A DNA stretch of 49,484 nucleotides from contig JAAFIY010000010.1 in the NCBI GenBank assembly GCA_013297985.1, forward strand, positions 1 to 49,484. Direction: 5' to 3'. A program made the position numbers and the translations under genes. Positions 1-7,247 of the stretch are shown here, one piece after another. Under the pieces are notes generated by a model. That model searched no databases. It was not told the DNA's origin and worked only from the letters and a program-made list of their open reading frames with translations. Position 1 is the first letter of the stretch. The number at the start of each line of letters is the position of its first letter. This DNA comes from Comamonadaceae bacterium (GTDB lineage Bacteria; Pseudomonadota; Gammaproteobacteria; Burkholderiales; Burkholderiaceae_C).

Positions 1-608
1 TGGCCCATGAAGGTGGCGAAGTGGTGTCGCAGGTGGTGGCCACGATGAACGACATCCAAGCCAGCAGCGCCAAGATTGCCGAGATCATTGGCGTGATCGA
101 TTCCATCGCGTTTCAGACCAACATCTTGGCGTTGAACGCGGCGGTGGAAGCGGCCCGTGCGGGCGAACAGGGCCGCGGCTTTGCGGTGGTGGCCAGCGAG
201 GTGCGCAACCTGGCGCAGCGCAGCGCCACGGCGGCGCAAGAGATCAAAGCGCTCATTGGTACGTCGGTGGACCGGGTGCAGACCGGTGCCCGTTTGGTGC
301 GCGGCGCGGGCGACACCATGCAAGAGATCGTGGCGTCAGTCGGGCGGGTGACCGACACCATTTCGCGCATCACCAGCGCGGCCAGTGACCAAACCGGCGG
401 CATCGGCGCCGTCACCCAAGCGGTGGCCAACCTAGACGAGGCCACGCAGCAAAACGCGGCCCTGGTAGAGCAAAGCTCGGCCGCTGCCCAGAGCATGCAA
501 GCACAGGCCGCTCGGCTGGCCGAATTGGTGCAGCGCTTTCGCCTGCCGGGCGACGGGGATGCCAAAGACGCGCCCAAGGCAAAGAGCGGCCCGCGCTTGC
601 TGCATTGA
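1..608 (+). CDS. Methyl-accepting chemotaxis protein, C-terminal part (truncated by window edge)
   Basis: The reading frame is already open at base 3, so only the last ~200 residues of a chemoreceptor are present. The visible part is the cytoplasmic signalling domain. The highly conserved hairpin tip is there ([19 protein letters not shown], then [20 protein letters not shown]), which contacts CheA and CheW. It is followed by a long heptad-patterned coiled-coil return strand rich in Ala, Gln and Glu, where methylation sites usually lie. The C-terminus (about residue 170 onward) is a basic, Pro/Ala/Lys-rich tail. It does not end in the NWETF-type pentapeptide that tethers CheR and CheB in some receptors. 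The ligand domain lies outside the window, so the stimulus cannot be guessed. A second receptor follows on the same strand. Confidence 0.93.
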   Translation, partial: AHEGGEVVSQVVATMNDIQASSAKIAEIIGVIDSIAFQTNILALNAAVEAARAGEQGRGFAVVASEVRNLAQRSATAAQEIKALIGTSVDRVQTGARLVRGAGDTMQEIVASVGRVTDTISRITSAASDQTGGIGAVTQAVANLDEATQQNAALVEQSSAAAQSMQAQAARLAELVQRFRLPGDGDAKDAPKAKSGPRLLH

Positions 609-718
609 AATGTGACGCCACACCTTTGACACAGATCTGACACGGTGGCGCCGATCCGCGTTGGATGTGGGAGCTGTTGGCGCCTTAAGTGCGCCGCATA
701 GGGTGCCCAAGCGCGCCT

Positions 719-2278
719 ATGATGCGGCGGATGAAATCCATGCTTTCATCCAAACAAAAGATCACCTTGGCCACTGCGGCCCTGCTGCTTGTGACGGCCT
801 TGGCAGGGCTGTTCGGCATTTGGCGCATGGACTTGGCCTTTGCTACCGTCGAAGGGGTCACGCTGAACGAAGACGCGCGCAATCGCGAGGTCAACGCGCT
901 AGCCCTTGACTTCAAGACGCAGATCCAAGAATGGAAAAACGTCTTGCTGCGCGGACAAGAGCCCAAGGACCTAGACCGCTATTGGCAGGCGTTTGAAAAA
1001 TCTGAGCGAGACGTACAAGCCCAGGCCCAAACCATGCTGCAGCGCATGCCGGCCGACGAGTCGCGGGCTCTGCTGGAGCGGTTTGTGGCCGAGCACAAAA
1101 AAATGGGTGCGGGCTACCGCGAGGGCCTGCAAGCCTTCAAGGCCCAAGGGTTTGACCACAAGGTGGGCGACAAAGCGGTGCGTGGCATGGACCGCGAGCC
1201 CCTCAAATTGCTCGACACCTTGAGCGACCAACTGCGCGAGCAGGCGGCCAAAGGCATGCAAGCCGCGTTGGCCAAACGCTCGCAGGCCTACCAAGTGAGC
1301 TTGGCGGTACTGCTTTTGTGGGTGCTGATTGGCGCCTTAGTGGCCCTGTGGATGGGTGGCCGAGTCGAGGCCATGGTGGGCGCTGATCCGGCGGTGGTGG
1401 TGGATGTCACGACGCGCATGGCCAGCGGCAACCTAAGCCGCCCGCCTGAAGCGCAGGGCAAGCTCTCACCCAAAAGCATTTTGGCCGCCACCGATCGCAT
1501 GCGCGCGGCGCTGGCCGAGTTGGTCACCCAAGTGCGCGCCGAAAGCGAAACCGTATCGGGTAGCGCAGGCCAGCTGTCGGGCTCGGCGGTTGAGCTGAGT
1601 GCGCGGTCTGAGCAGTTGGGGGCCGATTTGGAAACGGCTGCGTCGCGGGTGGACGGGCTGCGCACCGATTCACAAGCCCACAGCGAACGCGCCAAAGCCG
1701 CTGCACGGCTGGCGCAAGAGGCCAGCGGCGTGGCCGAGCGCGGCGGCGTTGCGGTGCGGGCGGTGGTCACCACCATGGAGTCCATCAGCGCCAGCAGCAC
1801 CCGCATCCAAGACATCATCGGCGTGATCGACGCCATTGCGTTTCAAACCAACATCTTGGCGCTGAACGCGGCTGTGGAAGCGGCCCGTGCGGGTGAAGCC
1901 GGTCGGGGCTTTGCGGTGGTGGCCACCGAAGTACGCGCCTTGGCTGGGCGCAGTTCAGCCGCTGCGCGGGAGATCAAGGACTTGATTGGCGCGTCGGTGG
2001 CCAGTGTGCAAAGCGGCGGTGCCCAAGTGAGTGCGGCTGGCCTCACCATGGACGAGATTGTTCAGTCGGTGCAGCGGGTGAGCGCGCTGATCACGGAAAT
2101 CAGCCACGCCATTGACTCGCAAGGCCGCGACATGCAGTCGGTGAGCGAGGGTGTGCATGCGCTGCGCCAAGTCACCCAAGAAAATCAGCACTGGGTGCAA
2201 GACACCGTGGGCACTGCGCAAGAGCTCAGCGCCAGTGCCGAACAGCTACTGAGCTTGGTGCGGCGCTTTCAAGTCTGA
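719..2278 (+). CDS. Methyl-accepting chemotaxis protein (complete)
   Basis: Inner-membrane chemoreceptor of about 519 residues that should feed signals to CheA/CheW and so to the flagellar motor. A first transmembrane helix (LATAALLLVTALAGLFGIW) sits close to the N-terminus. A periplasmic four-helix-type sensor of about 160 residues follows, rich in charged residues, then a second helix (VSLAVLLLWVLIGALVALWM) and a degenerate HAMP-like linker around GADPAVVVDVTTRMASGNLS. The signalling domain carries the conserved tip [20 protein letters not shown]. No known ligand-domain family was recognised. The start is uncertain: ATG codons lie at 719, 722, 731 and 740 and a GTG at 689, with no convincing ribosome-binding site. 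I chose 719 because it retains a basic N-terminus before the first helix. The signalling half is very similar to the preceding receptor, which suggests tandem duplication. Confidence 0.9.
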   Translation: MMRRMKSMLSSKQKITLATAALLLVTALAGLFGIWRMDLAFATVEGVTLNEDARNREVNALALDFKTQIQEWKNVLLRGQEPKDLDRYWQAFEKSERDVQAQAQTMLQRMPADESRALLERFVAEHKKMGAGYREGLQAFKAQGFDHKVGDKAVRGMDREPLKLLDTLSDQLREQAAKGMQAALAKRSQAYQVSLAVLLLWVLIGALVALWMGGRVEAMVGADPAVVVDVTTRMASGNLSRPPEAQGKLSPKSILAATDRMRAALAELVTQVRAESETVSGSAGQLSGSAVELSARSEQLGADLETAASRVDGLRTDSQAHSERAKAAARLAQEASGVAERGGVAVRAVVTTMESISASSTRIQDIIGVIDAIAFQTNILALNAAVEAARAGEAGRGFAVVATEVRALAGRSSAAAREIKDLIGASVASVQSGGAQVSAAGLTMDEIVQSVQRVSALITEISHAIDSQGRDMQSVSEGVHALRQVTQENQHWVQDTVGTAQELSASAEQLLSLVRRFQV

Positions 2279-2290
2279 AACGCGCCTGTG

Positions 2291-2309
2291 GCGCGCCCAG
2301 TGGGCGCGC
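2291..2309. terminator. GC-rich hairpin between convergent genes
   Basis: A perfect 8-bp inverted repeat (GCGCGCCC, loop AGT, GGGCGCGC) lies between the convergent receptor gene and the RidA-like gene. No U-tract follows on either strand, so intrinsic termination is only a possibility. Confidence 0.4.
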
Positions 2310-2330
2310 GATTCGTGCCCTACCAAGCCG

Positions 2331-2792
2331 TTAGGCCACTTCGGCGATCAGCTCAATTTCTACACAAGCGCCCATGGGGATCTGGGCCACGCCAAAGGCG
2401 CTGCGCGCGTGGGCACCGCGTTCGGCACCAAAGACTTGCACGATCAGTTCGCTAAAGCCATTGGTCACCAAATGCTGCTCGGTGAAGCTGGGCACTGAGT
2501 TAACCAGGCTCATGGCTTTGACGATGCGCTTGACCCGCTCCAGATCACCGCCGCAGGCCGCCTGCAGCGTGCCCAGCAAGTCAATGGCGATGGCGCGCGC
2601 GGCCTGTTGGCCTTCAGACGTAAAGATGGTCGAGCCCAGTTGGCCCACCCAGGGCTTGCCATCTTTTTTGGCGATGTGGCCGCTGAGGAACACCAAGTTA
2701 CCGGTGCGCACAAAGGGCACGTAGGCAGCCGCTGGCACACCGACAGCAGGCAGGGTGATGCCGAGTTCTTGCAGGCGTTGGGCGATGGTCAT
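2331..2792 (-). CDS. RidA/YjgF-family protein (enamine/imine deaminase-like)
   Basis: A 153-residue protein of the RidA (YjgF/YER057c/UK114) superfamily. Members form trimers and hydrolyse reactive 2-aminoacrylate or related enamines, although many subfamilies have no known substrate. The N-terminal pattern (LGITLPAVGVPAAAYVPFVRTGNLVFLSGH) fits the longer 'YjgF/chorismate-mutase-like' branch rather than classical RidA, which is about 128 residues. The Arg that holds the substrate carboxylate in the family is present in HARSAFGVAQIP, followed by the usual beta-strand CVEIELIAEVA. The gene lies downstream of the transglutaminase gene on the same strand with a 132-base gap, so co-transcription is possible but not shown. 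Specific function is not assigned. Confidence 0.9.
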   Translation of the reverse strand: MTIAQRLQELGITLPAVGVPAAAYVPFVRTGNLVFLSGHIAKKDGKPWVGQLGSTIFTSEGQQAARAIAIDLLGTLQAACGGDLERVKRIVKAMSLVNSVPSFTEQHLVTNGFSELIVQVFGAERGAHARSAFGVAQIPMGACVEIELIAEVA

Positions 2793-2924
2793 GGGGCTCT
2801 CCAGTGGGCAAAGGGGTTGGGAATGGGCTGGCCGCGAGATGGGCTAAGCACTTGGCAAAGATGATATGCGTCAGTGCTGGGCGCGGGCCGCAAGGCCTGC
2901 CGTGGGTCAGACACTTGCGGGCAT

Positions 2925-3833
2925 TCAGTTGGCCGCGGGCCGCACCGTCACTGCCACCCGCAGCGCGTGCTGCGATCCGCCGTGGATCACCCCGCGCAGC
3001 GGCGGCACGTCGCTGTAGTCGCGGCCAATGGCCAAGCGCACATAGTCTTCGCCCGATTCGCGGTTATTGGTGGGGTCTAGGTCCAGCCAGGCGCCTTGGG
3101 GATTGTCCATGTCCGGGCCATGGGGCACATACACCTGCACCCAGGCATGGGAGGCATCGGCGCCCACCAGGCGCGCTTGCCCAGGCGGCGGTTGGGTGAG
3201 CAAATAGCCGCTGACATAGCGGGCCGCCAAGCCGAGCGCGCGCAAGGTGGCCACCATGATGTGGGCAAAGTCTTGGCAGACCCCGCGGCGGGCTTGCAAG
3301 GCGGCAAGCACGGGCGTGTCGACCGCCGTGCTGCCGCTGTCGTACACCATGTCGCGGTGCACCCGCGACATCAGGGCGCGGGCGGCTTCATCCATGGGCC
3401 TGCCGGGTGAGAAATCGGCGTGGCCGTATTGGGCGAAATCAGGCAGCCGCGCAATCAGCGGTGAGGCCTGGGCAAACTCACTGGCCGCATCAAACACCCC
3501 GCCCCGACGATAGGTGAGGTGTTCGCGCAATCGCTCCCAAGGCCAAGCCGCGCTGCGGGAGGTGGCTGGCGGGTCCAACGTGCGCACCAGGCTGTGGGCG
3601 GTGACGGTCAGACGCGTGTGGGCGCTAGCCAAGGCAAAGTGGCACCGCGCGTTGCCCCACACATCGGCCTGGGTACGTTGGGTATCGGGCGCAGGCTGTA
3701 TGTGCAGGTGGTGGCTTTGCAGTTGCTGGCCGCCCATGCCTTCGTCCAGCGGTTGCAAAAACGCAATGTGCTGCGCCTGTTCCACCATCGGCTGGTAGTC
3801 GTAGTGGGTTTCGTGAATGACTTCCAGGTGCAT
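2925..3833 (-). CDS. Transglutaminase-like protein with bacterial transglutaminase N-terminal domain
   Basis: A 302-residue protein of the COG1305 transglutaminase-like family. The N-terminus (MHLEVIHETHYDY) is the typical bacterial transglutaminase beta-sandwich opening. The catalytic triad is visible: Cys about 184 in RRGVCQDFAH, His about 229 in DASHAW, and Asp about 251 in LDLDPTNN. No signal peptide or membrane helix is seen, so it should be cytoplasmic. Such proteins can cleave or form amide bonds. In genomes they sit beside circularly permuted ATP-grasp and alpha-E genes, exactly as here: the fused ATP-grasp/alpha-E gene is directly upstream, 58 bases away and on the same strand. It may process the peptide or amide made by that ligase. 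The substrate is unknown. Confidence 0.92.
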   Translation of the reverse strand: MHLEVIHETHYDYQPMVEQAQHIAFLQPLDEGMGGQQLQSHHLHIQPAPDTQRTQADVWGNARCHFALASAHTRLTVTAHSLVRTLDPPATSRSAAWPWERLREHLTYRRGGVFDAASEFAQASPLIARLPDFAQYGHADFSPGRPMDEAARALMSRVHRDMVYDSGSTAVDTPVLAALQARRGVCQDFAHIMVATLRALGLAARYVSGYLLTQPPPGQARLVGADASHAWVQVYVPHGPDMDNPQGAWLDLDPTNNRESGEDYVRLAIGRDYSDVPPLRGVIHGGSQHALRVAVTVRPAAN

Positions 3834-3891
3834 GGGCGTTGAGTGTGCCGCACGCCAGGCTGCTGCGGCGCGGCAGCAGCGACGTGGGCAT

Positions 3892-6738
3892 TCAGTGCGT
3901 CAGCCGTCCGCTGTGGACATGGGTGAAATACGCGGTGCTGACCGACTCAGACAGCGCCCAGGCTTGCTCACGCAAATGCGTCAGCAGCGTCGCCAGGCGC
4001 TGCAACTGGGGGGGCTGATGAGGTGGATCGGTAGCGTCGATCAATGAAGGCTGGCGCATCTGATCAGGCCAGCCATCGGGGTGCGGCAAGCTGGTGGCCA
4101 AGCCGCCGAGATCGCCCCGCTCGCGTCCGTCCAAGCGGGCCATGCGACCGCGCAGGGTGTGCACCACCCAAGCCAGAGCGCGCGGGTTGTCGCGGTCAAG
4201 CACCAAAGCCTCTACCAAGGCCGTCCAATCGCGGCGCTGCGCAAACTGCGATTGGAAGGTGACCATCGAATCAAACAGCGTGAGCAAGGCGTCGCCTTCA
4301 ATGGCGGGCAGGGTATTGCGGCCTTCGGTGCGGTCGGGGTTGGCATCTGCGCCGGTGTCGGCGCTGGTGTGTGTATCGGGCGCGCCGGGTTCTTGTAGCG
4401 CGCCCAGCAACACGCTGCTGAAAAACCCCAGGCGTTCGATCAGGCGGCCAATGGACAAAAGCCGCCAGCCGTCGTCGCGCGCCATGCGATCAGTTTGGGC
4501 GCCCGTGATCGCGGCCAGCTCTTGGCTGCTGGCGCGCAAGGCCGCCAGGGCATCCATGTTGGTGAGGTGGCCGTCCGCCCGCAGTGATGCCAGGCGCCGT
4601 TCTAGTTGCTGCGGGGCGCGGTCGATCAAGGCCCAGTGCTCCAGCGACAGCCGCTCGCGCACATGGCTGGCCGATTGGCGCAGCGCGCGCAGGTTGAAGT
4701 CCACACTGGCCACTTGCACGCCTGCGGGCGCGTCGGGACGGGCGCTGGGGGCCAAGCCCAGCACCACGCTGCGCTCAAACTGGCGCAGGCGGTCACCCAG
4801 CGGGGATGCGGCTTTGGCGTCGGGGTGGTCAGAGGGTGACGGCGTGCCCCAGGGCACCACGCCGTGGGTCATGCACAACTGGTGGAGCCACTGGGCAGTG
4901 ACCAGATCGCCCCGGGTGTCTTCGCTGGCCAATGCTTCTAGCGTGACTTGGGCCAGGCGCACCGTGTTTTCAGCACGCTCGGTGTAGCGGCCCAGCCAAA
5001 ACAGGTTTTCAGCGGCGCGGCTGGTGACGTGGTGGCGTCCGCTGCCCACGGGGCTGGTGGTGGACGTCGCCGCGTCGCGCAATCGGGTGTGGGTATCGAT
5101 GGCGCCCTGGGTGAGCACCCAGACATCGGCACTGCTGCCGCCGCGCTGCATGGTGACGGTATCGCTGCCGCTGGGCCCCAGCCGCGCCAAGCCGCCGGGC
5201 AGCACCTGCCAGCCGCCTTGGCCATCGGCCAGCGCATACACACGCAGCATGTACGAGCGCGATTGCAGGGCTTCGGGCCCGCGCGCCGCGCCGGTGGCCT
5301 GTGCGGGCCAAACTGGCATGTGGGCCAGGGGCAAGTAGGACTGCACGGTGAAGTCTTCGCCTTGCCGCGCGATGCGGCCAGCCCATTCGTTCAGGGCCCG
5401 CTCATCCAGCGTGTGGCCCAACACGGCACCGCTGCTGGGGTTGACGCCCAAAGCGGCGCGCTCGGTGGGCTTGATCACGCAATGGCGCAGCCGGGGCAGC
5501 ACGTCGTGCAATGCGGCACGCTCACCGCACCACCAGGTGGGCAAGGTGGGCAGGGTCAGGGCTTCGCCCAACCAGGCCTGCGCCAAGGCGGGCATAAAGC
5601 CCAGCAGCGCGGGCGACTCCAGCCAGCCCGCGCCGGGCAGGTTGGCCATCATCACTTGGCCTGCGCGCACCGCTTGCAGCAGGCCGGGCACGCCCAATTG
5701 CGAATCAGCGCGCAGCTCCAGCGGGTCAAGGTATTCGTCGTCCAGCCGCTTGAGCAGCGCATGCACCGGCTGCAGGCCACGCAGGGTGCGCAGGTACAGC
5801 CGCTCACCGCGCACCGTGAGGTCACTGCCTTGCACCAGCGTCAGGCCCAATTGGCGAGCCAAGTAGGCGTGCTCAAAGTAGGTTTCGGTGTAAGGCCCTG
5901 GGGTGAGCAGCGCCAGATGGCCATCGGGCCCGCCCGGGTTGTGGGCGCGCAGGTGCGCCACCAAAGCGCGATAGCTGGCGGCCAGGCGCTGCACCGGCAT
6001 GGCTTCAAAGCACTCGGGCAGCAGCTTGCGCACGGTCAAGCGGTTTTCTAGCAAGTAGCCCAAGCCAGACGGCGCTTGCAAGCGCTGCGACACCAGCCAC
6101 CACAGGCCATCGGCGTCGCGGGCCAAATCAAATGCGGCCACGCACAGGCGCTGCCCGCCCAGCGCTTCAACGCCATGCATGCTGCGCAAATAGCCAGGTG
6201 CACCCAGCAACACGCTGCTGGGGATGAAGCCGTCCCGCACGGCGCGTTGCGGGCCGTAAGCATCGGCCAGCAGGTGCTCAAGCAGCCGCATGCGCTGCTG
6301 CACGCCGCGTTCAATATGGGCCCAGGGCTCCGGCGGGATGATCAGCGGCAGCAGATCCAGCGACCAGGGGCGCTGGGGTTGGTCGGGGTCGGCGTAGACG
6401 TTGTAGCTGACGCCGTTGTCGCGCACCTGCCGCGCTAGGCGCCGGTTGCGCTCATCCAGATCGGCCCAACCGCTGGCGCCCATCAATTCGGCAAAGCGGC
6501 CCCAATGCGGGCTGGGGGTGGTTTGCCGTGCATCGCCTGACCCCAATGCCCGCCCCGACCATTCGTGATAGCGCCGGGTGGGTGGCGCGACAGGCTCCTG
6601 CGCAGGTGTGGACGCCGCACGCGCGGGCATTTGGCGCACCTCGGGATGCGATGCGACAGCGGCGGCGCTGGGCGCGGGTGCCCGCCCCAACACCTCAAGC
6701 GGTGCGGCAGCGGGAGATTTGGGCTTGGAGTTCGGCAA
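3892..6738 (-). CDS. Fused circularly permuted ATP-grasp (type 2) and alpha-E domain protein
   Basis: A protein of up to 948 residues joining two modules that are separate genes at 13783-16273. Residues ~80-560 are a circularly permuted ATP-grasp domain (COG2308-like), predicted to form peptide or amide bonds. It contains QAPSGLGYLLENR and ends with LPGGLARLG...GGSSADVWVL. From ~565 an alpha-E domain (COG2307-like) starts with AAENLFWLGRYTERAENTVRL, which closely matches the start of the stand-alone alpha-E protein. The segment corresponding to the EDNLR motif of the stand-alone ATP-grasp protein reads SQRLQ here, so the two ligases are not equivalent. The first 70 residues are Pro/Ala-rich and poorly conserved. 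The first possible start is TTG at 6738 with no good ribosome-binding site, and ATG at 6630 is a realistic alternative. Function is inferred from family only. Confidence 0.88.
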   Translation of the reverse strand: MPNSKPKSPAAAPLEVLGRAPAPSAAAVASHPEVRQMPARAASTPAQEPVAPPTRRYHEWSGRALGSGDARQTTPSPHWGRFAELMGASGWADLDERNRRLARQVRDNGVSYNVYADPDQPQRPWSLDLLPLIIPPEPWAHIERGVQQRMRLLEHLLADAYGPQRAVRDGFIPSSVLLGAPGYLRSMHGVEALGGQRLCVAAFDLARDADGLWWLVSQRLQAPSGLGYLLENRLTVRKLLPECFEAMPVQRLAASYRALVAHLRAHNPGGPDGHLALLTPGPYTETYFEHAYLARQLGLTLVQGSDLTVRGERLYLRTLRGLQPVHALLKRLDDEYLDPLELRADSQLGVPGLLQAVRAGQVMMANLPGAGWLESPALLGFMPALAQAWLGEALTLPTLPTWWCGERAALHDVLPRLRHCVIKPTERAALGVNPSSGAVLGHTLDERALNEWAGRIARQGEDFTVQSYLPLAHMPVWPAQATGAARGPEALQSRSYMLRVYALADGQGGWQVLPGGLARLGPSGSDTVTMQRGGSSADVWVLTQGAIDTHTRLRDAATSTTSPVGSGRHHVTSRAAENLFWLGRYTERAENTVRLAQVTLEALASEDTRGDLVTAQWLHQLCMTHGVVPWGTPSPSDHPDAKAASPLGDRLRQFERSVVLGLAPSARPDAPAGVQVASVDFNLRALRQSASHVRERLSLEHWALIDRAPQQLERRLASLRADGHLTNMDALAALRASSQELAAITGAQTDRMARDDGWRLLSIGRLIERLGFFSSVLLGALQEPGAPDTHTSADTGADANPDRTEGRNTLPAIEGDALLTLFDSMVTFQSQFAQRRDWTALVEALVLDRDNPRALAWVVHTLRGRMARLDGRERGDLGGLATSLPHPDGWPDQMRQPSLIDATDPPHQPPQLQRLATLLTHLREQAWALSESVSTAYFTHVHSGRLTH

Positions 6739-6765
6739 TCTGCAGACGAAAACGGTCAGGCGCCT

Positions 6766-7113
6766 CTAGGCGCGGCTGTCCAACAAACTGCCCAGGGCTT
6801 CGTCAGCGCGGCGAAACACCTGCAAATTGGCCAAGGCCGCGTTGCGGGCAGATAGCTGCTCGACCACATCGTCCACCTGCAGCCCCGGCGCTGGCTGGGT
6901 GGCTGCATTCGCAAGCGGCGTGGGGTTGGACGGCGCAGTACGCGGGCCACCCGCCAAGCTGGCCTGGGTGCCGCCCAAGGGCTCCACAGCCGTCTGCACC
7001 ACGCTGCGCGCGCTGTAGCCGGGCGTGTTGCTGTTGGCAATGTTTTGTGCGGAGGCGGCCAGCCGAAGCTGGGCAGCTTGCACACCACTGGCAGCGATGG
7101 AGGTGACGTTCAT
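6766..7113 (-). CDS. Orphan FlgC-like flagellar rod-domain protein
   Basis: A 115-residue protein with the N-terminal signature of flagellar rod, hook and axial proteins (AASAQNIANSNTPGYSARSV). Its C-terminus, NLQVFRRADEALGSLLDSRA, resembles the C-terminal helix of FlgC-type proximal rod proteins. It starts MNVTSIAASGVQAAQLRL. A middle stretch rich in Pro, Thr and Ala replaces the longer central part of true FlgC, which is about 135-140 residues. No other flagellar structural gene is in the window. It sits between the DUF2126 transglutaminase gene and the fused ATP-grasp gene, all on the minus strand. It may be a diverged FlgC paralogue or a rod-like protein with another role. Confidence 0.75.
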   Translation of the reverse strand: MNVTSIAASGVQAAQLRLAASAQNIANSNTPGYSARSVVQTAVEPLGGTQASLAGGPRTAPSNPTPLANAATQPAPGLQVDDVVEQLSARNAALANLQVFRRADEALGSLLDSRA

Positions 7114-7175
7114 ACGGGGTCGTCCAAAACGCGGGTCAAGCCGTCAATGGTAGCGGAGACGGGGCAGCGCGGGGC

Positions 7176-7216
7176 GCTATCAAAAAAATAGCTAACTCCG
7201 CCCTAAAACAGGGCGC
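7176..7216. repeat. Dispersed GCTAC/T-A(n)-TAGC plus GC-hairpin repeat, likely terminator
   Basis: GCTATCAAAAAAATAGC is followed by a small GC hairpin (CGCCC, loop TAAAACA, GGGCG). Read on the minus strand this gives hairpin then TAGCTATTTTTTT, which is terminator-like and lies just after the stop of the DUF2126 transglutaminase gene. Other copies of the family are listed separately. Confidence 0.7.
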
Positions 7217-7247
7217 AAGACCGCGAAAAAGTTTAGAGTTTTTTGGG

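Noticed and set aside
609-718. Sigma-28 flagellar-type promoter (GCCGAT near 651) before the complete chemoreceptor gene
   Set aside because: GCCGATCC resembles the sigma-28 -10 box, but no TAAA-type -35 was found at the right distance.
4948-6051. Long plus-strand open frame opposite the fused ATP-grasp gene
   Set aside because: High GC content opens antisense frames. No domain is recognised, and the opposite strand has clear family motifs.
6695-6768. Short minus-strand frame (L-E-A-P-D-R-F-R-L-Q-I-A-E-L-Q-A-Q-I-S...) ending inside the N-terminal extension of the fused ATP-grasp gene
   Set aside because: Only about 24 codons, with no start codon or ribosome-binding site. It may mean the real start of the fused gene is further downstream (e.g. 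6630), but it is not enough to call a gene.
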